A stretch of DNA of 64,000 bases from Microbacterium sp. Marseille-Q6965 (GCF_946151065.1 NZ_CAMGZA010000001.1:496001-560000), one strand, 5' to 3'. Positions 20,747-30,195 are shown, counted from the stretch's first letter. Notes: generated by a model from the letters alone, not told the origin. Numbers and translations: made by a program.

Positions 20747-23683
20747 TTACTCCTCGCCGCCCTCCGGCGCCGAGGCGCCTTCGAGATCGAGCAGACGCTG
20801 CAGGGCGTCCATCAGGCGAGCGTCGGCCTCCGCGTAGGCCACCATGTCGCCCTCGGCCAGTGCGGTGTTCTTGGCGTCGACCGCCTCCGCCGCGTCGGCC
20901 AGGGCCGTCTCGCGCGCGTTCTCTTCGCTGGGGTCGGCCGGCGTGCCGCCCTGGTCCGGATCGGTCGGTTCCGTCGGCTCCGCGGGATCCGCCGGGTCGG
21001 TCGGCTCGATGTCCTCGTCACCCGTCTCCGATCCCGAGTCGCCGCCGAAGATCACATCGAGCGCCTCGGCGAGCGTGTCCTCGAACGCGATCTGGTCGCC
21101 GAACGAGACGAACACCTTCCGCAGCAGCGGGTACGAGGTGCCCGCCGTCGACTGCACGTACACGGGCTGCATGTAGAGGAACCCGCCACCGACGGGCACC
21201 GTGAGCAGGTTGCCGAGCGCGAGCTCGGAGTCGCCCAGCTGCAGCACGTTGCGCTCGTCCGCGATCTCCGGATCAGAGTCGAAGGTGTTCTGCACCTGGC
21301 CGGGACCGGCCACGGTGCTGTCGGCCGAGACCTCGAGCAGGCGCAGCGTGCCGTAGTCCTCCCGTTTCACGCCGGCCTCGGATCCCGCATCGGAATCGAC
21401 CGCCAGGTAGCCCATGAGCACGTCGCGGCTGTTCTCGCCCGTCCCCGGCGGGATGAACGTCGTGAACATCGAGTACGCCGGCTCCTCCTGACCCGGCATC
21501 TGCATGGTCAGGTAGTACGGCGGCTGCTTGGTGTCGGGGTCCTGCGGGTCGGCCGGCGTGGCCCAGACGTCGTCACGCTGGTAGAAGCTGTTGGCGTCGT
21601 CCACGTGGTAGACGCCGAGCATGGCGCGCTGCACCTTGAACAGGTCGGTGGGGTACCGCACGTGGCTCATGAGCTCGCCGCTCATCTCGCTGATCGGCTC
21701 GACGGTCGTGGGGTAGACCTTCTGCCACGCCTGCAGCACCGGATCCTCCTCGTCCCACGCGTACAGCGTCACGCTGCCGTCGTACGCGTCGACCGTGGCC
21801 TTGACCGAGTTGCGGATGTAGTTGATCTCATCCACCAGCAGCTGCGGCGTCGGCACGTTGGAGTCGCTGATCGCGTCCGACAGGCTCACCGTCGACGAGT
21901 ACGGATAGCTCGCGCTCGTCGTGTAGCCGTCGACGATCCAGACGATGCGCCCGTCCACGACGCTCGGGTAAGGATCGCTGTCGATCGTCAGGTACGGCGC
22001 CACCTTCTGCACGCGCAGGCTGGGGTCGCGGTCGTAGAGGATCTGCGACTCCTCGTTCACGTACTGCGAGAGGAAGATCTCCTCCGACTGGAACTTGAGC
22101 GCGTAGACGATCTTGTTGAGCAGGTTGCCCACGCTCGGACCGCCGTCGCCCTCGAACGTCGTCTTGGTGTCGCCGGCGCCCTCCTCGCCGCGCGGGTAGT
22201 CGAGCTCGATCGGCTCGGCACCCTCCGGCGCCCCGACGATCGAGTACTGCGGCGAGTTCTCGCCGAAGTACACGCGCGGCTGGTAGTCCTGCTCGGTGAG
22301 GAAGCCCTGCGACGGGATGCCGTCCTCGATGAAGACGGGCTGGCCCTCGCTCGTGCGCTCGTTGCCCTTGGCTGCCACGAGGCCGTAGCCGTGGGTGTAA
22401 ACCATGGCGGTGTTCTGCCACGACGGGCTCTCCAGCTGCGCCTGGTTCAGCTCGCGGATGGCGACGACGGTGTCCTGCACCTCGCCGTCGATCTCGTAGC
22501 GGTCGACGTCGAGGTTGCGCTCGAAGCTGTAGTACTGGCGGAACTGCTGCAGCTGGCGCACGGTCGGGCTGATCACGCCCGGGTCCATGAGTCGCAGCGA
22601 CGCCGTCGTGTCGGCGTCGTTGCGCAGCTGGCCCGCCTCGGTCGAGGTCTCGGCCGTGTACTCCGTGGTCTCGATCGTGTCGATGCCGTACGCCTCGCGG
22701 GTCATGTCGACGTTGCGCTGGTAGTAGTCGCGCTCCATGGCCAGCTGGTTGGGACGCACCTGGATCGTGTTGACGACCCAGGGATAGCCGACACCGACGA
22801 CGAGCGACGTCACCAGCAGCAGCGCCGTGCCGGCGAGCGGGAGGCGCCAGCGGCCGATGACGGCGGTGACGATGAACAGCGCCGCGACGACGATGGCGGC
22901 GATGGCGAGGATCGTCAGTCCGGGGATCTGCGCGTTGACGCCGGTGTAGCCGGGGCCGGTGATGCGGTCGCTCGGGGCCACGAGCGTGTTGAAGCGGTCC
23001 AGCCACAGGCTCACGGCCTGGATGAGGATGTAGACCGCCGCCGTCACGGCGATCTGGATGCGCGCGGGCTTGGAGATGCGCAGCTCGCCCTGCCCGATCC
23101 GGACGGATCCGTACAGGTACGACACGATCGCCGCCATCACGAAGCTGATGAGCACCGCGGCCGAGGCGAAGGCGACGACCCCGGAGTAGAACGGCATGGA
23201 GAACAGGTAGAAGCCCATGTCCATGCCGAACTCGGGGTCGGCCTCGCCGGTCGAGACGCCGTTCAACCACAGCGCGGCGGACTCCCACTGCGCCGACGCG
23301 GCGAAGCCGGCGAAGAACCCGAAGAAGACCGGGATGCCCCACATCGCGAGGCGGCGCAGCGGCTCGACGACCTCCTGGTAGCGGTCGAGCTGCGAGCTCA
23401 GGCGCGCGTAGACGGGCCGCATGCGGTAGGCGAGGAAGATCGACACCCAGATCGGCGCCGCCATCCCGACGAACCCGATGACGAACATCAGCGCGCGGCC
23501 GAGCCACTGTGTCAGCAGCACGGAGTCGTACCCGAGCTGCTCGTACCAGAGGAAGTCGGCGTACAGCGTCGCGAAGACGAAGAACGCTCCGACGAGCGCG
23601 GCGATCACGACGAGCGAGATCGTCACCACTCGCCGGAAGGGACTGGGGGCTGTGGCGGGCGTCGGCGCTGAGGTCGATGTCAC
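20747..23683 (-). CDS. UPF0182 family large membrane protein
   Basis: A 978-residue protein of the COG1615 family. About seven hydrophobic helices occupy the first 330 residues, then a large, probably extracytoplasmic domain, and a low-complexity acidic Thr/Pro/Asp-rich segment near 880-930. The start is a GTG six bases after TAGGAT, so probably leaderless. Function is unknown. It has the same neighbours as Rv3193c in M. tuberculosis: the PDZ/Lon-like protease gene lies immediately upstream. Confidence 0.93.
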   Translation of the reverse strand: MTSTSAPTPATAPSPFRRVVTISLVVIAALVGAFFVFATLYADFLWYEQLGYDSVLLTQWLGRALMFVIGFVGMAAPIWVSIFLAYRMRPVYARLSSQLDRYQEVVEPLRRLAMWGIPVFFGFFAGFAASAQWESAALWLNGVSTGEADPEFGMDMGFYLFSMPFYSGVVAFASAAVLISFVMAAIVSYLYGSVRIGQGELRISKPARIQIAVTAAVYILIQAVSLWLDRFNTLVAPSDRITGPGYTGVNAQIPGLTILAIAAIVVAALFIVTAVIGRWRLPLAGTALLLVTSLVVGVGYPWVVNTIQVRPNQLAMERDYYQRNVDMTREAYGIDTIETTEYTAETSTEAGQLRNDADTTASLRLMDPGVISPTVRQLQQFRQYYSFERNLDVDRYEIDGEVQDTVVAIRELNQAQLESPSWQNTAMVYTHGYGLVAAKGNERTSEGQPVFIEDGIPSQGFLTEQDYQPRVYFGENSPQYSIVGAPEGAEPIELDYPRGEEGAGDTKTTFEGDGGPSVGNLLNKIVYALKFQSEEIFLSQYVNEESQILYDRDPSLRVQKVAPYLTIDSDPYPSVVDGRIVWIVDGYTTSASYPYSSTVSLSDAISDSNVPTPQLLVDEINYIRNSVKATVDAYDGSVTLYAWDEEDPVLQAWQKVYPTTVEPISEMSGELMSHVRYPTDLFKVQRAMLGVYHVDDANSFYQRDDVWATPADPQDPDTKQPPYYLTMQMPGQEEPAYSMFTTFIPPGTGENSRDVLMGYLAVDSDAGSEAGVKREDYGTLRLLEVSADSTVAGPGQVQNTFDSDPEIADERNVLQLGDSELALGNLLTVPVGGGFLYMQPVYVQSTAGTSYPLLRKVFVSFGDQIAFEDTLAEALDVIFGGDSGSETGDEDIEPTDPADPAEPTEPTDPDQGGTPADPSEENARETALADAAEAVDAKNTALAEGDMVAYAEADARLMDALQRLLDLEGASAPEGGEE

Positions 23684-23689
23684 CCTGTC

Positions 23690-23695
23690 ATCCTA
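23690..23695 (-). promoter_or_regulatory. leaderless -10 TAGGAT
   Basis: TAGGAT ends six bases before the GTG of the UPF0182 gene. The remaining bases to 23809 are very GC-rich and show short hairpins but no gene. Confidence 0.6.
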
Positions 23696-23809
23696 GGCGG
23701 GCCGGGTCGCGCGGGGGCGCCGGGGAGGCGGCCCCCCGGCGGATTCGGGGGATTCCCCCCGTGCGCCGGCCGCCCGGCCGGGCGCGGACGGGCGCTCTCG
23801 CCTGCGGAC

Positions 23810-24946
23810 CTACCCGGCCGCGCAGGACGGGAGCTCGTCCGCGTCGCCCGCCGCGATCGCCTCGACGGCCGCCACCGCGTCGTCGAGGGAGGCGATCGAC
23901 ACCACGGTGAGGCCGTCGGGCACGTGCCCGACCACCTGATCGCAGTTGTCCCGCGGCGCGAGGAACCATTCCGCCCCCGCGTCGCGGGCGCCGTGGAGCT
24001 TCTGACGAATGCCTCCGATCGGCCCTACCTCGCCGGCGCCGTCGATCGTTCCCGTGCCGGCGATGTCCTCGCCGCCGGTCGCCTCGCCCGGCGTGAGCAC
24101 GTCGATGATCCCCAGCGCGAACATCGTCCCCGCGCTCGGTCCACCCACGTTGTCGAGCTGGATGTGCACGTCGACGGGGAAGTCGTCGTAGTCGGTCGTC
24201 AGGCTGACGCCGATCGCCCAGGCCTCCTCGCCCTCGATCACCGAGCGTGCGGGCGTGATCTCGGCCACGCCTGCCTCGCCCTCGCGCACGTAGCCGACCT
24301 CGATCGGTTCTCCCTCGCTGCGCTGGATCAGCTCACGCAGGCGCGCGACGTCGGTGACCTCGGCGCCGTCGGCCGTGGTGATCACGTCGCCCTCGTGCAG
24401 CAACCCGTTCGCCGGCGAGTCGTCGGTGAGCGAGACCACCTGGATGCGCGAGCCGATGTCGTAGCCGAGCTGTCGCAGCGCCGCGGCGGTCGCATCCGCC
24501 TGCGAGTCGACCATGAGCATCGCGTTCTGCTCCTCGCGCTGCTCGCTCGTCGTGCCCCGGGGGAACACCGCGTCGAGCGGCACGACGGCCTTCGACGGAT
24601 CGAGCCACGCCGCGGCGACCTGGATCCACCGCGGCGTCCAGTCCCGGTTGCCGACGACCTGCACCGTGGTGAGATCGAGACTGCCGCCGGTCTCGTACGT
24701 CTCGGCGCCCTGCACCTCGATGAGGGGGACATCTTCGCCCTCGGCGTTCTCGGCGACGCCGATCGTGTTGTACACGGGGCCGGGCTGCTGGATCACGTAC
24801 CCGGAGGGCATGAGCGTCAGCGCGAACAGCACCACGAGGGCGACCGCGAGCGAGACCGCCCCGATCGCGGTGCGGCGAGACATCCGCCTGATCGCCGACA
24901 GCGGGGTGGATCCGGGCTTCTCCCCCGGTTCGTCGAACAGGCTCAC
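23810..24946 (-). CDS. PDZ domain protein with Lon-type (S16) protease domain
   Basis: A 378-residue YlbL-type protein. An N-terminal membrane anchor (about residues 25-48) is followed by a PDZ domain around 150-250 and a Lon-like C-terminal protease domain. The serine of GGPSAGTMFALG and the lysine of GGIRQKLHGARDAG form the expected Ser-Lys dyad. The active domain lies outside the membrane. The start is a GTG (MSLFDEPGEK) in the only frame that gives a normal N-terminus; the ORF extending to 25363 is not used. It is divergent from the hydrolase at 25095. Confidence 0.9.
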   Translation of the reverse strand: MSLFDEPGEKPGSTPLSAIRRMSRRTAIGAVSLAVALVVLFALTLMPSGYVIQQPGPVYNTIGVAENAEGEDVPLIEVQGAETYETGGSLDLTTVQVVGNRDWTPRWIQVAAAWLDPSKAVVPLDAVFPRGTTSEQREEQNAMLMVDSQADATAAALRQLGYDIGSRIQVVSLTDDSPANGLLHEGDVITTADGAEVTDVARLRELIQRSEGEPIEVGYVREGEAGVAEITPARSVIEGEEAWAIGVSLTTDYDDFPVDVHIQLDNVGGPSAGTMFALGIIDVLTPGEATGGEDIAGTGTIDGAGEVGPIGGIRQKLHGARDAGAEWFLAPRDNCDQVVGHVPDGLTVVSIASLDDAVAAVEAIAAGDADELPSCAAG

Positions 24947-25035
24947 GCGCGTGCCATCTCCCTGTGAATCGTGGCCGTTCGCGCCCGGCGTAAGGCGGAT
25001 CACCCGCCCGGCGTGCTGGTCGTCAACGGCGCGAC

Positions 25036-25042
25036 TAGCGTA
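25036..25042. promoter_or_regulatory. overlapping divergent -10 elements
   Basis: TAGCGTA reads TAGCGT on the plus strand (25036-25041) and TACGCT on the minus strand (25037-25042). Both fit TANNNT. They would serve the hydrolase and the PDZ protease gene, each with a leader of 50-90 bases. Confidence 0.35.
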
Positions 25043-25094
25043 GAACGCAATACCTTCTGGCGCGCTGATACGGCGCACACGAGAGGCGGCTGAC

Positions 25095-26576
25095 GTGTCC
25101 CAGGACGACCCCCGACCGGATGACGACCTGCCCGAGTTCCTGCGGCGCATGTTCGAGGGGATGCCCGGCGGATTCCCCGGCGGATCCCTCGATCCCGAGC
25201 AGTTGCGGCGGCTTTCGGAGGCGATGGGCGACGGCTCGGGCAGCCTGCCGTTCGACCCCGCGATGCTGCAGCAGATGATGCAGCAGATGCAGCGCGCGTT
25301 CGCCCAGGCGGGCGACGGCATCTCGTGGGACGCCACCAAGCGCGGCGCACTGCACATCGCCAATCAGGACGGCAAGGGGGTGACCGACGGGCAGCGCACC
25401 GACCTCGATCAGGCGTTCGCCCTCGCCAACCTCTGGCTCGGCGAGGCGACCGCCATCTCGGAGCTGACCGAGACCCCTCGCGCCATCACGCGCGGTGCCT
25501 GGGTGGAACTGACGCTGCCCGTGTGGCAGGAGCTCGCCGAGCCGGTCGCCACGAGCATCGCCGACGCGCTCATCGAGGCGCTGCGCACACAGTCGCCCGA
25601 GGAGATGCGGCCCATGCTCGAGGGCGCCGGGCGACTCATCCGCGGTATCGGCGGCCAGCTGTTCGCCGCCCAGTTCGGGCAGGTCATCGGGCGACTGTCG
25701 CTGGAGGTGATCTCGGGCGGCGACGTGGGCGTGCCCGTGATGCCGGCGGGCACCGCCGCGATCCTGCCGCAGAATTTCGCCGATCTGGGCCGCGGCCTGG
25801 AGATCCCGGACGACCAGCTGGCGATCTACGTGGCGGCACGGGAGCTCGCCCACGCGCGCCTGTTCCGGCACGCCAAGTGGCTGCGCCTGCAGGTGATCGC
25901 ACAGGTCACCGAGTACGCACGCGGCGTGGACATCGACGTCGAGCGGCTCGAGGAGATGGCCTCACGCTTCGACCCGCAGAACCCGGAGGAGCTGCGCGAC
26001 GCGCTGCAGAGCGGCGCGCTGCTGCCCCAGCAGTCCGAGGCACAGCGCCTGGCGTTGACCCGCCTGGAGAACCTGCTCGCGCTGATCGAGGGCTGGGTCG
26101 ACGTCGTGACCGCCGACGCGACGAACCGGATGCCCGATCTCGAGCGGATCGCCGAGACGATCCGCCGGCGCCGGGCCGCCGGCGGACCCGCCGAGGACGC
26201 CCTCGCGGCGCTGGTGGGTTTGCAGCTGCGCCCGCGCCGACTGCGCGAGGCGGCGGCGATGTGGCGAGCCGTGACCGAGGCGGTGGGCGTGACGGCGCGC
26301 GACGCGCTGTGGGACTACCCCGATCTCATGCCGCAGGGCGAGGACATCGACGAGCCCTCCCGCCTCATCGCGCGGCTCGAGGCCAAGGCGCGCGGCGACG
26401 AGCCCGAGCCCGACGAGATGGACGCCGCTCTCGCGCAGCTGCTTGCCGAGGCCGAGGGCGATCCGGGCGCACCCGACGAGCGCGCGGACCGGCCCGCGGA
26501 GGGAGAGGTGCCCGGCGACGCCCCGGACTCGCGCGAGGACAATGGCGAGGGCCCGGAGGGCCCGCGCGCCGTCTGA
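25095..26576 (+). CDS. zincin-like putative hydrolase (Rv3195-type)
   Basis: A 493-residue protein of the actinobacterial zincin-2 type family often labelled zinc-dependent metalloprotease. The N-terminal 60 residues are Met/Gln/Gly-rich (AMLQQMMQQMQRAFAQAG). The putative metal motif reads RELAHARLF, so the first histidine of HExxH is an arginine here. The tail after about residue 440 is acidic and disordered. The start is a GTG with GAGAGG upstream. The gene is divergent from the PDZ/Lon-like protease gene, as in M. tuberculosis. Proteolytic activity is doubtful. Confidence 0.82.
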   Translation: MSQDDPRPDDDLPEFLRRMFEGMPGGFPGGSLDPEQLRRLSEAMGDGSGSLPFDPAMLQQMMQQMQRAFAQAGDGISWDATKRGALHIANQDGKGVTDGQRTDLDQAFALANLWLGEATAISELTETPRAITRGAWVELTLPVWQELAEPVATSIADALIEALRTQSPEEMRPMLEGAGRLIRGIGGQLFAAQFGQVIGRLSLEVISGGDVGVPVMPAGTAAILPQNFADLGRGLEIPDDQLAIYVAARELAHARLFRHAKWLRLQVIAQVTEYARGVDIDVERLEEMASRFDPQNPEELRDALQSGALLPQQSEAQRLALTRLENLLALIEGWVDVVTADATNRMPDLERIAETIRRRRAAGGPAEDALAALVGLQLRPRRLREAAAMWRAVTEAVGVTARDALWDYPDLMPQGEDIDEPSRLIARLEAKARGDEPEPDEMDAALAQLLAEAEGDPGAPDERADRPAEGEVPGDAPDSREDNGEGPEGPRAV

Positions 26577-26651
26577 CCCGCCCCGGTGGCGCGGCGCGTC
26601 GGTATCGGCCCGCTCCCACCGGCGCCGCCTGGCGCCCCTCCCGCTCCGCCC

Positions 26652-26660
26652 TGTGGATAA
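26652..26660. other. single perfect DnaA-box match
   Basis: TGTGGATAA is the complement of TTATCCACA, the strict DnaA consensus. It is isolated, 38 bases before the next gene, so it is not an origin. Confidence 0.4.
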
Positions 26661-26697
26661 CGACCGCTGACGGCCGTCGCGGCGACAGAATCGCGGC

Positions 26698-27603
26698 ATG
26701 ACCCCGCTGCGACTCGACCCCGCACACGTGCCCCTCTGGCGCGACGGCTCGACGCTGCAGTTCGGGCGCGAGGGCGCCGTCGTGCTGCACGACCCCGCGC
26801 CGTGGCAGGAGCGCATCCTCACCGAGCTGGAGCGCGGCGCCGATCCGGGGCGCCTCGAACGGCTGGCGGCCGCCCTGCGCGTGCCCCGCGAGGCGCTCGA
26901 AGCGCTCCTCGACCGGCTCTCCCCCGTGCTGCGTCGTGAGGACGAGCCGCGTCGCGTCGCCGTGATCGCCGCCGACGGCTTCCCGGAGCGCGCCGTCCAC
27001 GACGTGCTCGATGCCCTCGAGGGGTGCGGCTGCGAGCCCGCCTGGATCGCTCCGGGTCAGCCCCCCGCCGTCGTGCGTGATGGCCGAATCGAACGCATCC
27101 CCGTGCTGCTGCTGGCTGCCCACGCCGTCGCGCCGTACCTCTGGGCGGCGCTGCAACGGGCCGACGCCCCCCACCTTCCGATCGTGTTCGCGGGAGGGCG
27201 CGCCGACATCGGCCCCCTCGTTCTGCCCGGACGCACCGCGTGCCTCGGCTGCCTCGCGCTGCACGACCGCGACGGCGATCCCGCCTGGCCCACGCTCGCC
27301 GCCCAGCTCCTCGCCCGCCGGGCGCCCGAGATCCCCCTGCCGCTCGCCGTGGAGGCGGCCGCCCTCGCGGCTCGCCTGCTCGACGACGAGCCCGAGCCCG
27401 GCAGGTCCGAGCGGTCGCGATCCGTCAGGATCGGCGCGGACTCCCGCCGGCGGTGGCGCTCCCATCGACCGCACGCAGAATGCCTGTGCCGCCTGATGCC
27501 GGACGAGGACCGGCGATCTCCGTCAGGAAGCGCGACGGCCGGCGCGCCGTGCGGCCCGAGCCCCGCGACCACGACAGCGACAGCGTTCGCGCGGCCCGCG
27601 TGA
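26698..27603 (+). CDS. ThiF/TOMM cyclodehydratase-like protein
   Basis: A 301-residue protein of the Rv3196-like group, related to the leader-binding part of azole-forming cyclodehydratases. The N-terminal domain (PAHVPLWRDGSTLQFG) resembles the peptide-clamp domain. The later part has GPLVLPGRTACLGCLALHD and ends near HAECLCRL, giving a plausible four-cysteine zinc site. About 60 residues of the C-terminus overlap the uvrD gene on the other strand, including the codons for helicase motif VI. No RiPP precursor or partner enzyme is nearby. A CAGAAT element lies six bases before the ATG. Confidence 0.75.
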   Translation: MTPLRLDPAHVPLWRDGSTLQFGREGAVVLHDPAPWQERILTELERGADPGRLERLAAALRVPREALEALLDRLSPVLRREDEPRRVAVIAADGFPERAVHDVLDALEGCGCEPAWIAPGQPPAVVRDGRIERIPVLLLAAHAVAPYLWAALQRADAPHLPIVFAGGRADIGPLVLPGRTACLGCLALHDRDGDPAWPTLAAQLLARRAPEIPLPLAVEAAALAARLLDDEPEPGRSERSRSVRIGADSRRRWRSHRPHAECLCRLMPDEDRRSPSGSATAGAPCGPSPATTTATAFARPA

Positions 27604-29161
27604 TGCCGACGTACGCCAGGCGCCGCTCCTCGTCGATCTGCTCGAGGGTCGTCGCGTACGAGATCGGCAGCAGCCCCTCCGACAGGCCGGCGAGGTGCAC
27701 GTGCGGCCACTCGAGGCCCTTGGCGGCGTGGATGGTCGCCAGCGTCACGGTGCGCAGCGACGGCTCGTGGTTGTCCTTCGCCCGCGCCAGCAGCCCGTCC
27801 GCGAAGCCGCGAAGCGTCGTGCCGGGCCGGGCCTCCTCCGCCAGTCGGAGGATCGCCTGCCGCGCCTCCCATGCGTCGCGCAGGGCACCGCCGGCCGCCG
27901 GCGGCTCGGCGTCGTGACCCAGGCTCCGCAGCACATCGCGCACCGTGCGAACGAAGTCGGCGTGCTCCTGCGGTGCGACGGCGGCGCCCCGCAGCGCCAG
28001 CACCGCCTGGCGCACCTCGGGCAGGTCGAAGAACCGGGTGCCGCCCAGCACCGACGTCGCCACGCCCCGGGCCGCGAGCGCCTGCTGCAGGGCGGCCGAC
28101 TGCGCGTGGGAGCGATACAGGACGGCGATCTCATCGGGGCGTGCTTTCTGCAGCTGCCGTTCGATGGCGAGCGCGACCCCCGCCGCCTCCGCCGTGTCGT
28201 CGGGGTACTCCGTCACCGTCGGGGTCGGCGAGAGGCGCTCCTCACGCCCCGACACGAGCGTGAGGGCACCGGGTCGGCCGCGCATGAGCGCATTGGCGAC
28301 GTCGATGACCGAGCGATCCGAGCGGTAGTTGCGCTCCAGGCGCACGACCGTCGCGTCGGGATAGCGCCGCTCGAAATCGAGCAGGAAGCGGGCGTCGGCA
28401 CCGGCGAACGAGTAGATCGTCTGGCTCGCGTCCCCCACCACGCACACGTCGCGCCGCTCCCCCAGCCACAGCTCGAGCAGCCGGTTCTGCAGCGGCGAGA
28501 CGTCCTGGTACTCGTCCACCGTGAAGTGCCGGTACTGCTCACGCACCGCCGCGGCCACGCGCGGCTCGGCCTCGAGCATGCCGGCGCACGCCAGCAGCAC
28601 GTCCTCGAAGTCGAGCTGGCGTCGCTCGTCCTTGAGCGCCTCATACGACCGCATGAGCGCCACCAGCGCGTCGGGGCCGATCGCTCCGACGCGTCGCTCG
28701 AGCCGCGCGTACTGATCGATCGACCGCATCGTGATCTTGCGCCACTCGATCTGGGCAGCCACGTCGCGCAGCGTCGCCGTGTCGGGCTTCAGACCGACGC
28801 CGTCGGCCGCATGGGCCAGCAGGCGCACCTTGTTGTCGATGATCTTCGGCGCCACGTCGCCGGCCACCGTCGGCCAGAAGAAGTTCAGCTGCGCGAGCGC
28901 GGCCGAGTGGAACGTGCGCGCCGCCACCCCGTCGACGCCGAGCGCGCGCAGGCGCCCGCGCAGCTCGCCCGCGGCCTTCGTCGTGAAGGTGAGGGCCATG
29001 ACGCGCTGCGGCGAGTACTCGCCCGTCTCCACCCCGTACGCGATCCGGTGCGTGATCACGCGCGTCTTGCCCGCGCCGGCGCCGGCCAGCACGGCGACCG
29101 GTCCGCGCAGCATCTCGGCCGCCTCGCGCTGGCGCTCGTCGAGCGCATCCAGTGCGCTCAC
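27425..29161 (-). CDS. UvrD/PcrA-type 3'-5' DNA helicase
   Basis: A 578-residue SF1A helicase. Walker A is AGAGAGKTR (residues 26-34), motif II is VDEYQDVSP, motif III GDASQTIYSF, motif V HAAKGLEWPHV and motif VI YVGITRA. It corresponds in context to uvrD2 (Rv3198c) but lacks an evident HRDC or four-cysteine C-terminal module, ending about 35 residues after FLTEI. The GTG start overlaps the NudC stop by four bases, so it is translated as the second gene of nudC-uvrD. Confidence 0.9.
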   Translation of the reverse strand: MSALDALDERQREAAEMLRGPVAVLAGAGAGKTRVITHRIAYGVETGEYSPQRVMALTFTTKAAGELRGRLRALGVDGVAARTFHSAALAQLNFFWPTVAGDVAPKIIDNKVRLLAHAADGVGLKPDTATLRDVAAQIEWRKITMRSIDQYARLERRVGAIGPDALVALMRSYEALKDERRQLDFEDVLLACAGMLEAEPRVAAAVREQYRHFTVDEYQDVSPLQNRLLELWLGERRDVCVVGDASQTIYSFAGADARFLLDFERRYPDATVVRLERNYRSDRSVIDVANALMRGRPGALTLVSGREERLSPTPTVTEYPDDTAEAAGVALAIERQLQKARPDEIAVLYRSHAQSAALQQALAARGVATSVLGGTRFFDLPEVRQAVLALRGAAVAPQEHADFVRTVRDVLRSLGHDAEPPAAGGALRDAWEARQAILRLAEEARPGTTLRGFADGLLARAKDNHEPSLRTVTLATIHAAKGLEWPHVHLAGLSEGLLPISYATTLEQIDEERRLAYVGITRAARTLSLSWSRGSGRTARRPSRFLTEIAGPRPASGGTGILRAVDGSATAGGSPRRS

Positions 29162-30054
29162 GCCGGCTCCCCGTCGCGCTCCGCCCACTCGCGGATGAGC
29201 CGGTGGGCGATCGAGACGCGGCCAGGCAGACCCACACCCCGGCCGGCGAGGCCCTCCCGGATCTCGTCCCGTGTGAACCACCGCACGTTGACGATCTCGG
29301 TGCCGTCCGCGCGCGCCTCCCCGTCCGCGACGGCGCGCGCGTGGAAGCCGAGCATGAGGGAACGCGGGTACGGCCAGCCCTGCGATCCCGCGTAGCGCAC
29401 GTCGATCAGACGGACGCCGGCCTCCTCCGCGATCTCGCGGTGGATCGCCGATTCGAGCGACTCGCCCGCCTCGACAAAGCCCGCGAAGCAGGAGTGCATG
29501 CGCCCACCCCATGCCGCGTTCGCGCCCAGGAGCAGCCGCTGGCCGTCCTCGCTCTCGACGGCGACGATCACCGCCGGATCGGTGCGGGGGAACACCTCAC
29601 GGCCGCAGCCCGCACAGCGGCGCGCCCAGCCGGCGAGAGTGAGCGGCGCCGGCGAGCCGCACGCCGGGCAGAAGCCCTCGCCGAGGAACCGCGACAGGCT
29701 CACGGCCACGACGAACGTCTCGGATTCCCCCGGCGGCAGGTCGGCACCGATCTCGCGCAGCGCGACCCAGCCGTCGGGCGCAGCCACAGGGTCACCCTCG
29801 CCGTGCCACGCGGCCAGCAGCACGGCCGCCCCGCGCTCGTCACGGCCGAGGAAGGCCCATTCCGCGCCGGCCGTGACCTCCTCCGGCGCGACCCAGCGCA
29901 GCGCCGGCGTCTCGCCCGCCGCGCGGGGCGCCGCATCGCCGCGCACGACGAGCACGCGGGCGTCGCTGTCGGCGCGGAGCGCGTCGAGCAGGCCGTCCCG
30001 CTCCCGCTCCGCGGCGCTGCGTTCGACGGTTCCGACGGGGGCGGGACGGGGCAT
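29158..30054 (-). CDS. nudC: NAD(H) pyrophosphatase NudC
   Basis: A 298-residue Nudix hydrolase that cleaves NADH and may remove NAD caps from RNA. The zinc ribbon cysteines are at 129, 132, 147 and 150 (CPAC, CAGC), followed by FPRTDPAVI. The Nudix box is GFVEAGESLESAIHREIAEE from residue 192. The downstream family block SQGWPYPRSLMLGF is present. The start MPRPAPVGT has AAAGAGG six bases upstream; the ORF extending another 64 codons is not supported. It forms an operon with the helicase. Confidence 0.93.
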   Translation of the reverse strand: MPRPAPVGTVERSAAERERDGLLDALRADSDARVLVVRGDAAPRAAGETPALRWVAPEEVTAGAEWAFLGRDERGAAVLLAAWHGEGDPVAAPDGWVALREIGADLPPGESETFVVAVSLSRFLGEGFCPACGSPAPLTLAGWARRCAGCGREVFPRTDPAVIVAVESEDGQRLLLGANAAWGGRMHSCFAGFVEAGESLESAIHREIAEEAGVRLIDVRYAGSQGWPYPRSLMLGFHARAVADGEARADGTEIVNVRWFTRDEIREGLAGRGVGLPGRVSIAHRLIREWAERDGEPA

Positions 30055-30195
30055 GCGGGACCTCTTTCGCGTCACGGGCGTGTCGGGAACTCCTCGCCGG
30101 CGTGCGACGGGCGCTCCCCTGGGGGACACGCCCGAGCGCGGTTCGCGTGTGGCGTGCTCGCGGGCGTGGCGCGGGTGCCGGGCGGTTCGCCCGAA

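Noticed and set aside
20579..23671. 1030-codon open frame on the plus strand
   Set aside because: It is the antisense shadow of the UPF0182 gene; its product is low-complexity and Arg/Val/Leu-rich with no recognisable domain.
26652..26660. Replication origin
   Set aside because: Only one DnaA box, no AT-rich region and no dnaA, dnaN or gidA genes nearby.
26698..27603. RiPP (azole peptide) biosynthetic cluster
   Set aside because: No precursor peptide, YcaO protein or dehydrogenase lies nearby; the gene belongs to a conserved housekeeping neighbourhood.
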